Assembly: GCF_902804475.1 (NCBI RefSeq)
Contig: NZ_CADCSU010000087.1
Span: 124,001 to 188,000, forward strand
Source of the DNA: Flavobacterium bizetiae
Lineage (GTDB): Bacteria; Bacteroidota; Bacteroidia; Flavobacteriales; Flavobacteriaceae
DNA: 64,000 nt
Direction of reading: 5' to 3'
In this document: piece by piece, positions 18,105-26,394 of the stretch
Numbering within the stretch: the first letter of the stretch is position 1
How the letters are laid out: every line of letters begins with the position of its first letter
Position numbers and translations under genes: made by a program
The notes under the pieces: generated by a model
The model's database searches: none
The model's input: only the letters and a program-made list of their open reading frames with translations
Told to the model about the DNA's origin: nothing

Positions 18105-18728
18105 TTATCTTTTAGAGATTTCGTCTCTGATTTTTGCGGCTTTTTCATAGTCTTCCTGCGAAACAGCCTGATCTAAAAGTTCATTTAATTCCTGTAAACT
18201 ATGTTTTGCGTAAACATCTCCGGATTGATTGCTTTCTTCTTCATGGCCAAAAGTTTCCGGATTAGAAAGTACATCATCAATTTCCTGAGAACCCTGATCA
18301 GTTTCTGCAGTATTCGATTTTAAATAGATACCAGCTTTGTCTAAAATATTTTTATAAGTAAAAATCGGAGCGTTGAAACGTAAAGCCAATGCAATTGCAT
18401 CAGATGTTCTGGCGTCGATAATTTCTTCGATTTTATCTCTTTCGCAAATTAAGCTCGAATAAAAAACGCCATCTACAAGTTTGTGAATAATGACTTGTTT
18501 TACGACAATATCGAATCTCTCAGCGAAGTTTTTGAATAAATCGTGCGTTAATGGGCGAGGAGGTTTTATTTCTTTTTCTAAGGCAATAGCAATTGACTGG
18601 GCTTCAAAAGCGCCAATAACTATTGGTAATTTTCGTTCGCCATCAACTTCGTTCAAAATTAAGGCATAAGCGCCATTTTGAGTTTGACTGTATGAAATTC
18701 CTTTTATGGATAATTTTACTAGACTCAT
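18105..18728 (-). CDS. Bifunctional nuclease (DUF151) with UVR domain
   Basis: 207 residues. The N-terminal two-thirds is a DUF151/BFN domain (YALILNEVDGERKLPIVIGAFEAQSIAIALE, then DARTSDAIALALRFNAPIFTY). The C-terminus is a UVR motif (LNELLDQAVSQEDYEKAAKIRDEI), which in UvrB/UvrC mediates protein-protein contact. This two-domain form is common in Bacteroidota. DUF151 proteins have reported DNase/RNase activity, but the exact role is unsettled. It lies upstream of thyA and may be co-transcribed with it. Confidence 0.87.
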   Translation of the reverse strand: MSLVKLSIKGISYSQTQNGAYALILNEVDGERKLPIVIGAFEAQSIAIALEKEIKPPRPLTHDLFKNFAERFDIVVKQVIIHKLVDGVFYSSLICERDKIEEIIDARTSDAIALALRFNAPIFTYKNILDKAGIYLKSNTAETDQGSQEIDDVLSNPETFGHEEESNQSGDVYAKHSLQELNELLDQAVSQEDYEKAAKIRDEISKR

Positions 18729-18825
18729 ATATGTGGGTAAAAAAGGGCAATTATTGCCTCATTTTAAGACTTTTTTTGATTGAAAAATAAAGGTGCAATT
18801 TTAATCAAAAAATATGGAACAAAAA

Positions 18826-18869
18826 AGCCACCTAAAACAAAGATACGATTATCTTGTTTTTAGGCAGCT
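18826..18869 (-). terminator. Probable etfA terminator
   Basis: A long hairpin pairs AGCCACCTAAAACAAAGATA with TATCTTGTTTTTAGGCAGCT with few mismatches. An A run on its left gives a T run on the minus strand, 25 bases after the etfA stop. Confidence 0.7.
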
Positions 18870-18893
18870 ATATTTTTATAGAGAATTTTTAAA

Positions 18894-19862
18894 TTAAGAA
18901 TGTTGCGCTTTAAAAGCTTTTAATTTCTCAATTAATTCAGGAACAATTGTAAAGGCATCTCCAACAATTCCGTAATCAGCAACTTTAAAGAAAGGAGCCT
19001 CAGGATCGTTATTGATTACTAATTTTACTTTTGATGAGTTAATACCCGCAATATGCTGGATTGCACCAGAGATTCCTATTGCAATATATAAGTTTGTTGC
19101 AACTGGTTTTCCTGTTTGTCCAACGTGCTCGCTGTGAGGTCTCCATCCTAAATCAGAAACAGGTTTAGAACATGCTGTTGCAGCACCTAAAACAGCTGCT
19201 AAATCTTCAACTAATCCCCAGTTTTCCGGGCCTTTTAATCCACGTCCACCAGAAACTACGATATCAGCATCAGCAATAGATACTTTTCCGCTTACTTTTT
19301 CTACAGATTCTACTTTTACACCAAAATCATTGTCTCCAATTGATGGATTAAAATCTTCTTCAGTTGCAGATCCTGCACTTTCGAAAATTCCGTAAGAGTT
19401 TTTAGCTAAGCCAAGAACTTTTACATCAGTATTGATTTCTGTAATATTGAAAGCTTTGTTTGAGAAAGCATTTCTTTTTACCTGAAAAGGTGAAGTGCTA
19501 ACCGGTAATCCAACAACATTTGATGCGAAACCGGCATTTAAAGCCACGGCAACTAATGAAGAAAGATAGATACTGTCTGTAGTCGAAGAAAGTAAAACTA
19601 CTTTTGTTCCTTCTTTTTCAGCAGCTTGTTTGATAACATCGGCGTAAGCCTTAGCGGTAAAACCAGCTAATTTATCGTTAGTTACTTTTAATACTTTGTC
19701 TACTCCGTATTTAGATAATTCGCTTACATCGCTAATGTTAACTGTTAAAGCGGTTACGGTTGTACCTAGAGTTTCTGCTACTTTTTTAGCGTAAGAAGCT
19801 AATTCAAAAGCAACTTTTTTAAATTTTCCTTCTGCAGATTCTGCGTATATTAATATTGACAT
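18894..19862 (-). CDS. etfA: Electron transfer flavoprotein alpha subunit
   Basis: 322 residues. The FAD-binding C-terminal domain is clear: IVVSGGRGLKGPENWGLVEDLAAVLGAATACSKPV, DLGWRPHSEHVGQTGKPV and the family signature GISGAIQHIAGINSSKVKLVINND. The N-terminal domain (MSILIYAESAEGKFKKVAFELASYA) is the ETF alpha/beta fold. With EtfB it passes electrons from acyl-CoA dehydrogenases to the quinone pool. It follows etfB after a 79-base low-complexity gap on the same strand. Confidence 0.96.
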   Translation of the reverse strand: MSILIYAESAEGKFKKVAFELASYAKKVAETLGTTVTALTVNISDVSELSKYGVDKVLKVTNDKLAGFTAKAYADVIKQAAEKEGTKVVLLSSTTDSIYLSSLVAVALNAGFASNVVGLPVSTSPFQVKRNAFSNKAFNITEINTDVKVLGLAKNSYGIFESAGSATEEDFNPSIGDNDFGVKVESVEKVSGKVSIADADIVVSGGRGLKGPENWGLVEDLAAVLGAATACSKPVSDLGWRPHSEHVGQTGKPVATNLYIAIGISGAIQHIAGINSSKVKLVINNDPEAPFFKVADYGIVGDAFTIVPELIEKLKAFKAQHS

Positions 19863-19941
19863 AATAATTTTAGATTTTAGATTTTAGATTTCAGATTATT
19901 TAAAACTGAACACTTAAAACTGATTACTGAATACTAGATTA

Positions 19942-20688
19942 CTAGATTACTTTTGCTTCGTTGTGTAATAAATTGATTAACTCATCTAAATTATCAGGAG
20001 AAACTAATTTTACTGCTGATTTTGGAGCTGGTTTTTCAAATTTCACCGCTTTTGTATTTACAGGAGCATCAACCGGCTCAAGAATAGTAAGTGCTTTTGT
20101 TCTTGCAGTCATGATACCTCTCATGTTAGGGATACGCAAGTCTTTTTCTTCAACAAGACCTTTTTGACCGCCAATGATTAATGGTAAAGTTGTGCTTACA
20201 GTTTCTTTTCCACCATCGATTTCACGAACCGCTTTTACATTGCTTCCATCAACGGTAATAGCTGTACAAGAGTTTAAAAAGTTAGAACCTAAAATTCCTG
20301 CAATCATTCCAGGAACCATTCCACCATTATAGTCAAGAGATTCTTTTCCTGCAATTACAAGATCATAACCTCCGTTTTTAATTACTTCAGCCAATTGTTT
20401 TGCAACAAAAAAACCATCAGTTGGGTTAGCATTTACGCGAATAGCTTCGTTTGCACCAATTGCTAAAGCTTTACGCAAAGTTGGTTCAGTATCAGGTCCT
20501 CCAACATTTACTACAGTTACAGTAGCGCCTTGTTGTTCCTGAAACCAAATGGCACGTGTCAAACCAAACTCGTCATTAGGATTAATTACATATTGAACAC
20601 CATTGGTATCGAATTCTGAGTCACCATTGGAGAAGTTGATTTTTGAAGTAGTATCAGGCACGTGGCTGATGCAAACTAATATTTTCAT
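19942..20688 (-). CDS. etfB: Electron transfer flavoprotein beta subunit
   Basis: 248 residues beginning MKILVCISHVPDTTSKINFS, the conserved start of EtfB, followed by YVINPNDEFGLTRAI, GPDTEPTLRKALAIGANEAIRV, LVIAGKESLDYNGGMVPGMI and the ETF beta signature near VREIDGGKETVSTTLPLIIGGQKG. It binds AMP and forms the ETF dimer with EtfA. Its upstream region is a 491-base gap shared with pdhB on the other strand. Confidence 0.96.
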   Translation of the reverse strand: MKILVCISHVPDTTSKINFSNGDSEFDTNGVQYVINPNDEFGLTRAIWFQEQQGATVTVVNVGGPDTEPTLRKALAIGANEAIRVNANPTDGFFVAKQLAEVIKNGGYDLVIAGKESLDYNGGMVPGMIAGILGSNFLNSCTAITVDGSNVKAVREIDGGKETVSTTLPLIIGGQKGLVEEKDLRIPNMRGIMTARTKALTILEPVDAPVNTKAVKFEKPAPKSAVKLVSPDNLDELINLLHNEAKVI

Positions 20689-21179
20689 AAGTATATATTT
20701 TATATTTATAATATGCTTTTACAAATTTAGAAATTAAAATCGGAATAAAATACTATGCATGCATAATATTATTTAAAAACTATTACGATTTCGCAGATTC
20801 TGAAATTTAGAAGCTGTTTTGCTATGTCTAAAAATAAATAATTCATTCATTTCTGTTGATTCTTAGGAATTTTGCAAATCAGGCAATCCGCTCAAGTGTT
20901 AAAGTTTAGGCCAAATTATACTAGTTTTCGGATTCTTACGTTCTAGTGAAAGAATTTGATAAAATAAAAATCAAACAAAAAGAGTTGAGTTTGTATGATA
21001 AGCACTTTATGACTGAAATAATCTTAATTATATCGATTTCGTAAATGTCACAATAAAATTTAAAAAGTTAAAAGCGCAAGGTATAAGGAAGATCATGTGA
21101 TTTTAAATCTAATTTATGCTTTTAAGTTATTTAAAATATTTATTTTTGCTCTTCAGAAAATTCAACATACAATATAAAT
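20689..21179. other. Intergenic region between divergent etfB and pdhB
   Basis: No convincing reading frame or structured RNA was found in these 491 bases. Two items stand out: the palindrome ATGCATGCAT at about 20754-20763 close to etfB, and TATTTTTGC at 21141-21149, a TAnnTTTGC -7 element about 31 bases before the pdhB start. The region is therefore most likely two divergent promoters. Confidence 0.5.
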
Positions 21180-22157
21180 ATGAGAACAATACAATTTAGA
21201 GAGGCCATTTGCGAAGCGATGAGCGAAGAAATGCGTCACGATGAATCCATATATTTAATGGGCGAAGAAGTTGCAGAATACAACGGAGCATACAAAGCTT
21301 CAAAAGGAATGCTTGCTGAGTTTGGCGAAAAAAGAGTAATCGATACTCCAATTGCTGAGCTTGGTTTTACAGGAATAGCAGTAGGATCAGCTATGAACGG
21401 TTGTCGTCCTATTGTAGAGTACATGACTTTCAACTTCTGTTTAGTAGGTATTGATCAAATTATAAATAATGCTGCTAAAATGCGTCAAATGACAGGTGGA
21501 CAATTTAATGTGCCTATCGTTTTCCGCGGACCAACTGCTTCTGCAGGTCAATTAGGAGCAACTCACTCACAAGCTTTAGAAAACTGGTTTGCAAATACTC
21601 CAGGTCTTAAAGTGGTTGTACCATCAACTCCTTACGATGCAAAAGGACTTTTAAAAGCTGCGATTCGTGATAATGACCCGGTAATCTTTATGGAGTCTGA
21701 GCAAATGTATGGTGACAAAGGTGAAGTGCCAGACGGAGAATACACAATTCCATTAGGAGTTGCTGATATTAAACGTGAAGGAACAGATGTTACTATCGTT
21801 TCTTTTGGTAAAATCATCAAAGAAGCTTTTATCGCTGCTGACGAATTAGCTAAAGAAGGTATTTCTTGCGAAATTATCGACTTAAGAACAGTTCGCCCGA
21901 TGGATAAAGACGCGATCTTAAAATCTGTTAAAAAAACAAATCGTTTAGTAATTCTTGAAGAGGCTTGGCCATTCGCTAGTATTTCTTCTGAAATTACTTA
22001 TATCGTTCAAGAGCAAGCTTTCGACTTCCTTGATGCGCCAATTCAACGTATTACAACAGCAGATACTCCTGCACCGTATTCTCCGGTATTATTAAAAGAC
22101 TGGTTACCAAATGCAGGTGATGTAGTAAAAGCAGTTAAAAAAGTGTTATACAAATAA
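21180..22157 (+). CDS. pdhB: Pyruvate dehydrogenase E1 component beta subunit
   Basis: 325 residues of the transketolase-like beta subunit: MRTIQFREAICEAMSEEMRH, GEEVAEYNGAYKASKGMLAEFGEKRVIDTPIAELGFTGIAVGSAM (thiamine-diphosphate region Glu), RGPTASAGQLGATHSQALENWFANTPGLKVVVPSTPYDAKGLL, then ISCEIIDLRTVRPMDKDAILKSVKKTNRLVILEEAW. It forms the E1 heterotetramer with PdhA and decarboxylates pyruvate. Neither pdhA nor the E2 gene is adjacent, so the complex is encoded at several loci. The gene ends at a terminator that overlaps the start region of the next gene. Confidence 0.94.
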   Translation: MRTIQFREAICEAMSEEMRHDESIYLMGEEVAEYNGAYKASKGMLAEFGEKRVIDTPIAELGFTGIAVGSAMNGCRPIVEYMTFNFCLVGIDQIINNAAKMRQMTGGQFNVPIVFRGPTASAGQLGATHSQALENWFANTPGLKVVVPSTPYDAKGLLKAAIRDNDPVIFMESEQMYGDKGEVPDGEYTIPLGVADIKREGTDVTIVSFGKIIKEAFIAADELAKEGISCEIIDLRTVRPMDKDAILKSVKKTNRLVILEEAWPFASISSEITYIVQEQAFDFLDAPIQRITTADTPAPYSPVLLKDWLPNAGDVVKAVKKVLYK

Positions 22158-22177
22158 TACACATTTAAAATACTCAC

Positions 22178-22218
22178 AAAACTTCATCATTCATAGTTAA
22201 TTGATGAAGTTTTTTTTT
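22178..22218 (+). terminator. pdhB terminator
   Basis: The arms AAACTTCATCA (22179-22189) and TGATGAAGTTT (22202-22212) are followed by a T run to 22218. The element ends 7 bases before the start codon of the next gene, so that gene's promoter would have to lie inside or before it. Confidence 0.85.
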
Positions 22219-22224
22219 GCCCAG

Positions 22225-24729
22225 ATGATGAAAAGAATAATTTTACTCAGCCTATTTTTTGTATTCGCATTTGCGACGATTGCTACTGCACAAACTAAAG
22301 TGAGCGGAATTGTTTTGGACAAGTCTAATCAGCCAATACCTTTTGCCAATGTTGTTTTTAAAGGTTCAAATACCGGAATTGTTTCTAACGAAGACGGTCG
22401 TTTTTATCTCGAATCGCCAACAACTTACACTGCTTTATTGGTAAGTTCTGCAGGATTCTCAGATAGAGAAGTTTCATTAGACAAAGCGGTAAATTATGAT
22501 TTTAAAATAGTTTTAAGCGAAGCTGAGGCATTAAATGAAGTAGTAATTTTTACCGGAAAAACATCTAAAAAAAATAACCCGGCATTAGACATATTGAGAA
22601 AAATTTGGGAGCGAAAACGTAAAAACGGTTTGTACCAATTCAATCAATACCAAATGCAAAAGTACGAGAAGGTTGAGTTTGATATGAACACAATCGATAG
22701 TGCTTTTATGAAAAACAAACTCTTTAAAGGAATGGAGTTTGTCTTTAAACATGTTGACACATCTGATGTTACGGGAAAAACCTACCTTCCAATTTTTATC
22801 AACGAATCAGTTTATGATGTTTACGGAGATAACAAATTAAAGAAAGTAAAAGAGAACATTACAGGAAATAAAATGTCAGGTTTTAATGGAAACCAACAAA
22901 TTCTTTCATTTGTAAAAGACCTTTATTCAGATTACAATATCTACGACAATCACCTTAAGTTTTTCGATAAAAGTTTTACAAGTCCGCTTTCAAGAACCGG
23001 AATTGACGTTTATAACTATGTTTTAAAAGACAGTGCTTTTATTGATAAAAAATGGTGTTATAACATTGTTTTCTATCCAAGACGTAAAAACGAGTTAACC
23101 TTCAAAGGAGACTTTTGGGTAAACGATTCTACTTTTGCGATCAAGAAAATTAATATGGGTGTTACCAAAAGTGCCAATATTAACTGGGTAAAAGATATTT
23201 ATATCGAGCAGGAATTCGAGGTAGAAAACGATTCTGTTTTTCTGTTAACCCGCGACTACATGATGTCGGATTTTGCTTTAAATAAAAAAGAAAAATCAAA
23301 AGGTGTTTACGGAAAACGAACAACGCTCTATCGTAATCATAAATTTAATATCCAGAAACCAGAGAAGTTTTATAAAGAAGAAGTCAATTACATAGACAAT
23401 GCTGTTTATGAACGACCGCCTGAATTTTGGGAAGAAAATCGTTTCGAGAAATTAAATAAAGACGAAGCCGGTATTTACAAAATGCTGGATACGCTGCAAA
23501 CCGTCAAGCGATTTAAGCAATTATATAGTCTTGTATCGATCTTGGGTAGTGGTTATGTTGAGTTTAAAAACTTCGATTTTGGGCCTATATTCTCAACTTT
23601 CGGTTATAATGAAGTCGAAGGATTAAGACTTAGAGCAGGAGGAAGAACCTATTTCGGTCCAAACGATCCATGGCGTATACAAGCTTATACCGCATACGGT
23701 TTTGATGATAATAAATTCAAATACGGAGTTTCAGGAAAATGGATGCTTGACAAGAAAAAGCGAATCATTATTTCCGGAGGAAACAGGCGTGACATCGAGC
23801 AAATTGGTGCCAGCTTAACCACAACAAATGATATTTTAGGACGAAGTTTCGCGTCATCAGCCTTATTTACAACAGGAAGCAACGGAAAACTAACCAATAT
23901 TAATCTGAGCAACGTTTCGATCGAAATGGAACCCTTAAAGAACTTTGTTGTTCAGGCAGGTGTTTCCTACAGGACATTAGAATCTGCTTCGCCAACCTTT
24001 AGTCTCGATTATTATACAACGCTTCCAACCGACGCAAATCCTGCCGGAGTAATACAAAGCGCAGTAAAACAATTCGAAGCCAATGTTCAGTTTGAGCTTA
24101 TGCCAAATCGTAAAACTATTGGTTTTGGTGTAGAGCGTAGTCTTGTAGACAGCCCGTTTAGCCATTTCTTTGTTAACTTCAGTTACGGACTAAAAGGAGT
24201 GATGCAAAGTGATTTCGCTTACGAAAAAATACAATTATTCTACAAACAACCTATTATAATTGGACCATTAGGAAGATCAAACATCATCCTTGAAACCGGA
24301 AAAACCTTTGGTACAATTCCGTTAGGATTAATGAGTGTTATTCCTGGAAACCAGACTTATTTTACAATCGAAAATACGTTTAGTAACCTGAATTTCTACG
24401 AATTTATTACAGATCAGTATACCACTTTACAATGGAATCATGATTTTGGAGGAAGATTATTTGCCAGAATTCCATTTATGAGAAAACTAAACTGGAGAGA
24501 ATTTGTTGGAGTAAAAGGAGTTTACGGAACAATTTCAGATGCAAACAGAGCGATCAATGCTTCGGGATTACCGTATAATGCGCCAGAAAATGTATATTGG
24601 GAATACAACGCCGGGATAGGAAATATCTTCAAAGTATTCCGTATCGATTTCTCCTGGAGAGGAAGTTATTTAAACACTCCAGATGCTAATAAATTTGCAG
24701 TAAAAGGATCTTTCGGATTCTATTTTTAA
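22225..24729 (+). CDS. DUF5686 outer-membrane protein with carboxypeptidase-regulatory-like domain
   Basis: Starting at ATG 22225 (or 22228) gives about 834 residues with the signal peptide MMKRIILLSLFFVFAFATIATAQ. An upstream TTG reading would begin within the pdhB terminator hairpin and was rejected. Residues ~25-110 are a CarboxypepD_reg-like beta-sandwich (KVSGIVLDKSNQPIPFANVVFKG, GIVSNEDGRFYLE, NEVVI). The rest matches the DUF5686 family, a large barrel-forming protein of Bacteroidota, ending in a barrel-like KFAVKGSFGFYF. The function is unknown; outer-membrane placement is inferred. Confidence 0.83.
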   Translation: MMKRIILLSLFFVFAFATIATAQTKVSGIVLDKSNQPIPFANVVFKGSNTGIVSNEDGRFYLESPTTYTALLVSSAGFSDREVSLDKAVNYDFKIVLSEAEALNEVVIFTGKTSKKNNPALDILRKIWERKRKNGLYQFNQYQMQKYEKVEFDMNTIDSAFMKNKLFKGMEFVFKHVDTSDVTGKTYLPIFINESVYDVYGDNKLKKVKENITGNKMSGFNGNQQILSFVKDLYSDYNIYDNHLKFFDKSFTSPLSRTGIDVYNYVLKDSAFIDKKWCYNIVFYPRRKNELTFKGDFWVNDSTFAIKKINMGVTKSANINWVKDIYIEQEFEVENDSVFLLTRDYMMSDFALNKKEKSKGVYGKRTTLYRNHKFNIQKPEKFYKEEVNYIDNAVYERPPEFWEENRFEKLNKDEAGIYKMLDTLQTVKRFKQLYSLVSILGSGYVEFKNFDFGPIFSTFGYNEVEGLRLRAGGRTYFGPNDPWRIQAYTAYGFDDNKFKYGVSGKWMLDKKKRIIISGGNRRDIEQIGASLTTTNDILGRSFASSALFTTGSNGKLTNINLSNVSIEMEPLKNFVVQAGVSYRTLESASPTFSLDYYTTLPTDANPAGVIQSAVKQFEANVQFELMPNRKTIGFGVERSLVDSPFSHFFVNFSYGLKGVMQSDFAYEKIQLFYKQPIIIGPLGRSNIILETGKTFGTIPLGLMSVIPGNQTYFTIENTFSNLNFYEFITDQYTTLQWNHDFGGRLFARIPFMRKLNWREFVGVKGVYGTISDANRAINASGLPYNAPENVYWEYNAGIGNIFKVFRIDFSWRGSYLNTPDANKFAVKGSFGFYF

Positions 24730-24758
24730 GATAATTAGAGTGAAATAATCTCGCAAAG

Positions 24759-24804
24759 ACGCCAAGTCGCTAAGTTTTTATTACTAGCAACTTGGCGTTT
24801 TTTA
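24759..24804 (+). terminator. Terminator after DUF5686 gene
   Basis: The arms ACGCCAAGT (24759-24767) and ACTTGGCGT (24790-24798) are followed by TTTTTT. The flanking text (CGCAAAGACGCCAAGTCGCTAAG) recurs as an inverted partial copy near 24905-24935. Confidence 0.75.
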
Positions 24805-24899
24805 TTTTTTAAACTTGGATTGTTTTATGCTGATTCTACAGATTTAAGCAGATTCAAAAAAAAAATCAGCGTTGATCGGTTTAAATCTGCAAAATCAAC

Positions 24900-25030
24900 A
24901 TGCAAAAAACTTAGCGTCTCTGCGTCTTTGCGAGATTATTTTTTAATTTTAGGAGCTATTCCCGCTATCCGTTCCAATCTTTTGTGCCGAACCCCGGCAC
25001 AAAAGGATTTCCACTTCTATCGGGGCTAAA
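24900..25030. repeat. Dispersed intergenic repeat with internal hairpin
   Basis: The segment has a CTTAGCGTCTCTGCGTCTTTGCGAG-like left part, then a conserved-looking block from about 24952 that includes the perfect stem TTTTGTGCCG / CGGCACAAAA around GAACCC, and TATCGGGGCTAAAA at its end. It has no good reading frame and sits between unrelated genes. From memory, blocks of this kind are common in Flavobacterium genomes; only one copy is in this window. Confidence 0.5.
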
Positions 25031-25039
25031 AATCACGTC

Positions 25040-25639
25040 ATGAAAGAAGCTATCGATTTTCTATCCACAAAAAATCCTGTATTTCAGGAAATCATCGACA
25101 AATACGGATTACCGCCAATCCCCAAACGTCCGCAAGGTTTTGAAACATTGGTGTTGTTAATTCTCGAACAACAAGTTTCTATAGATTCGGCGAAAGCCAC
25201 CTTCTTAAAAATAAAAGCTTACACAACTTGCAATCCTGAAACAATGGCTATGTTGTCAGATGAAGAGTTTCGTGTTTTAGGTGTAAGCCGCCAAAAAACA
25301 AAATACATCAAAATATTAGCCGATGCCGTTTTAAACAAAGAATTAGATATAGAAAGTTTAGCTGTAAAATCAGCAAAACAAGTTCGGGAAGAACTCATTA
25401 AACTAAAAGGAATTGGAAATTGGACTATTGATATTTACTTAATGTTTTGTCTTCAGGAGCCGGATTTAATTCCGTTAGGCGATATTGCAGTCGTTAATAC
25501 TATCAAAGAATTATTGAATATTCACGACAAAAACGAAATGGAAATTCATGCTCAGCAATGGAGTCCGTATCGATCTTATGCGACATATTTGCTGTGGCAT
25601 TATTACTTAAATAAGCGAAACAGGAAAATTACATATTAA
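25040..25639 (+). CDS. DNA-3-methyladenine glycosylase II (AlkA-like)
   Basis: 199 residues of the HhH-GPD superfamily. FETLVLLILEQQVSIDSAKATF is the typical N-terminal helix pair, LIKLKGIGNWTIDIYLMFCL is the helix-hairpin-helix, and PLGDIAV places the catalytic aspartate. It should excise alkylated bases from DNA. It lacks the N-terminal TBP-like domain of E. coli AlkA, as many short bacterial members do. It stands alone, downstream of a repeat element and upstream of ppa. Confidence 0.88.
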   Translation: MKEAIDFLSTKNPVFQEIIDKYGLPPIPKRPQGFETLVLLILEQQVSIDSAKATFLKIKAYTTCNPETMAMLSDEEFRVLGVSRQKTKYIKILADAVLNKELDIESLAVKSAKQVREELIKLKGIGNWTIDIYLMFCLQEPDLIPLGDIAVVNTIKELLNIHDKNEMEIHAQQWSPYRSYATYLLWHYYLNKRNRKITY

Positions 25640-25708
25640 CTGTCTGTTATTTAAAAGAAAAGTAGGCATATTAATGAAGTTTTTTATTGTAAAAAAGGAT
25701 TGTTTAGT

Positions 25709-25717
25709 TACTTTTGC
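25709..25717 (+). promoter_or_regulatory. Putative ppa promoter -7 element
   Basis: TACTTTTGC matches TAnnTTTGC 32 bases upstream of the ppa start. Confidence 0.5.
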
Positions 25718-25749
25718 AATCGAAATTATAGAAAAAATAAAAAACGAAA

Positions 25750-26280
25750 ATGACCGCAGACAAATTAACAACTTTCGATGTTTTAATCGAAATACCACGT
25801 GGAAGTAGAAATAAATACGAGTACGATTTTGAAATCAAAAGAATGCGTTTCGACAGAATGTTATTCTCTTCAATGATGTACCCGGCAGATTACGGATTTA
25901 TTCCTGAAACTTTAGCACTTGATGGAGATCCTCTTGATGTATTAGTTTTAATCAATGAGCCAACTTTTCCTGGTTGTGTGATAGAAGTAAAACCAATTGG
26001 AGTTTTCCATATGGCAGATGATAAAGGACCAGACGAAAAAATTATCTGTGTACCGGTTTCAGATCCAATCTGGAATTCATTAAACGATCTTTCAGATATT
26101 AACGGTCACTTATTAAAAGAAATCGAGCACTTCTTCCAGGTTTACAAAGACCTTGAAAACAAACAAGTAGATGTAGAAGGTTGGGGAGATGTAAACGAAG
26201 CATTTGCAATTATTGCTGAGTGTACAAAGCGTTTTGATGATATTGAAAATAAACCAGAGGGATTATTTAGTATTAAATAA
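25750..26280 (+). CDS. ppa: Family I inorganic pyrophosphatase
   Basis: 176 residues. The signature LDGDPLDVLVLI carries the metal-binding aspartates, with FDVLIEIPRGSRNKYEYDF (substrate Lys/Arg), MMYPADYGFIPETL and KGPDEKIICVPVSDP in the expected order. It hydrolyses cytosolic pyrophosphate. The membrane pyrophosphatase gene follows directly downstream after a terminator, so this cell invests in both soluble and ion-pumping routes for pyrophosphate. Confidence 0.97.
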   Translation: MTADKLTTFDVLIEIPRGSRNKYEYDFEIKRMRFDRMLFSSMMYPADYGFIPETLALDGDPLDVLVLINEPTFPGCVIEVKPIGVFHMADDKGPDEKIICVPVSDPIWNSLNDLSDINGHLLKEIEHFFQVYKDLENKQVDVEGWGDVNEAFAIIAECTKRFDDIENKPEGLFSIK

Positions 26281-26299
26281 TTTTTACCCTATTCTATTA

Positions 26300-26339
26300 T
26301 AAAAAAAGCAATACTGCCGTCAGGAGTATTGCTTTTTTG
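26300..26339 (+). terminator. ppa terminator
   Basis: The stem AAAGCAATACT / AGTATTGCTTT (26305-26335) has a 9-base loop and is followed by T residues. Confidence 0.85.
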
Positions 26340-26394
26340 TTTAAATTCGTTTTACATAGTTTATTGAATATTAACCAATAACCATTATAATATT

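Noticed and set aside
20754-20763. ATGCATGCAT palindrome as a regulator site
   Set aside because: A single short palindrome in AT-rich DNA is expected by chance and no second copy was seen.
24820-25029. 70-codon plus-strand frame in the gap before the AlkA-like gene
   Set aside because: It runs through the repeat block and its hairpin, has no family resemblance and shows no coding character.
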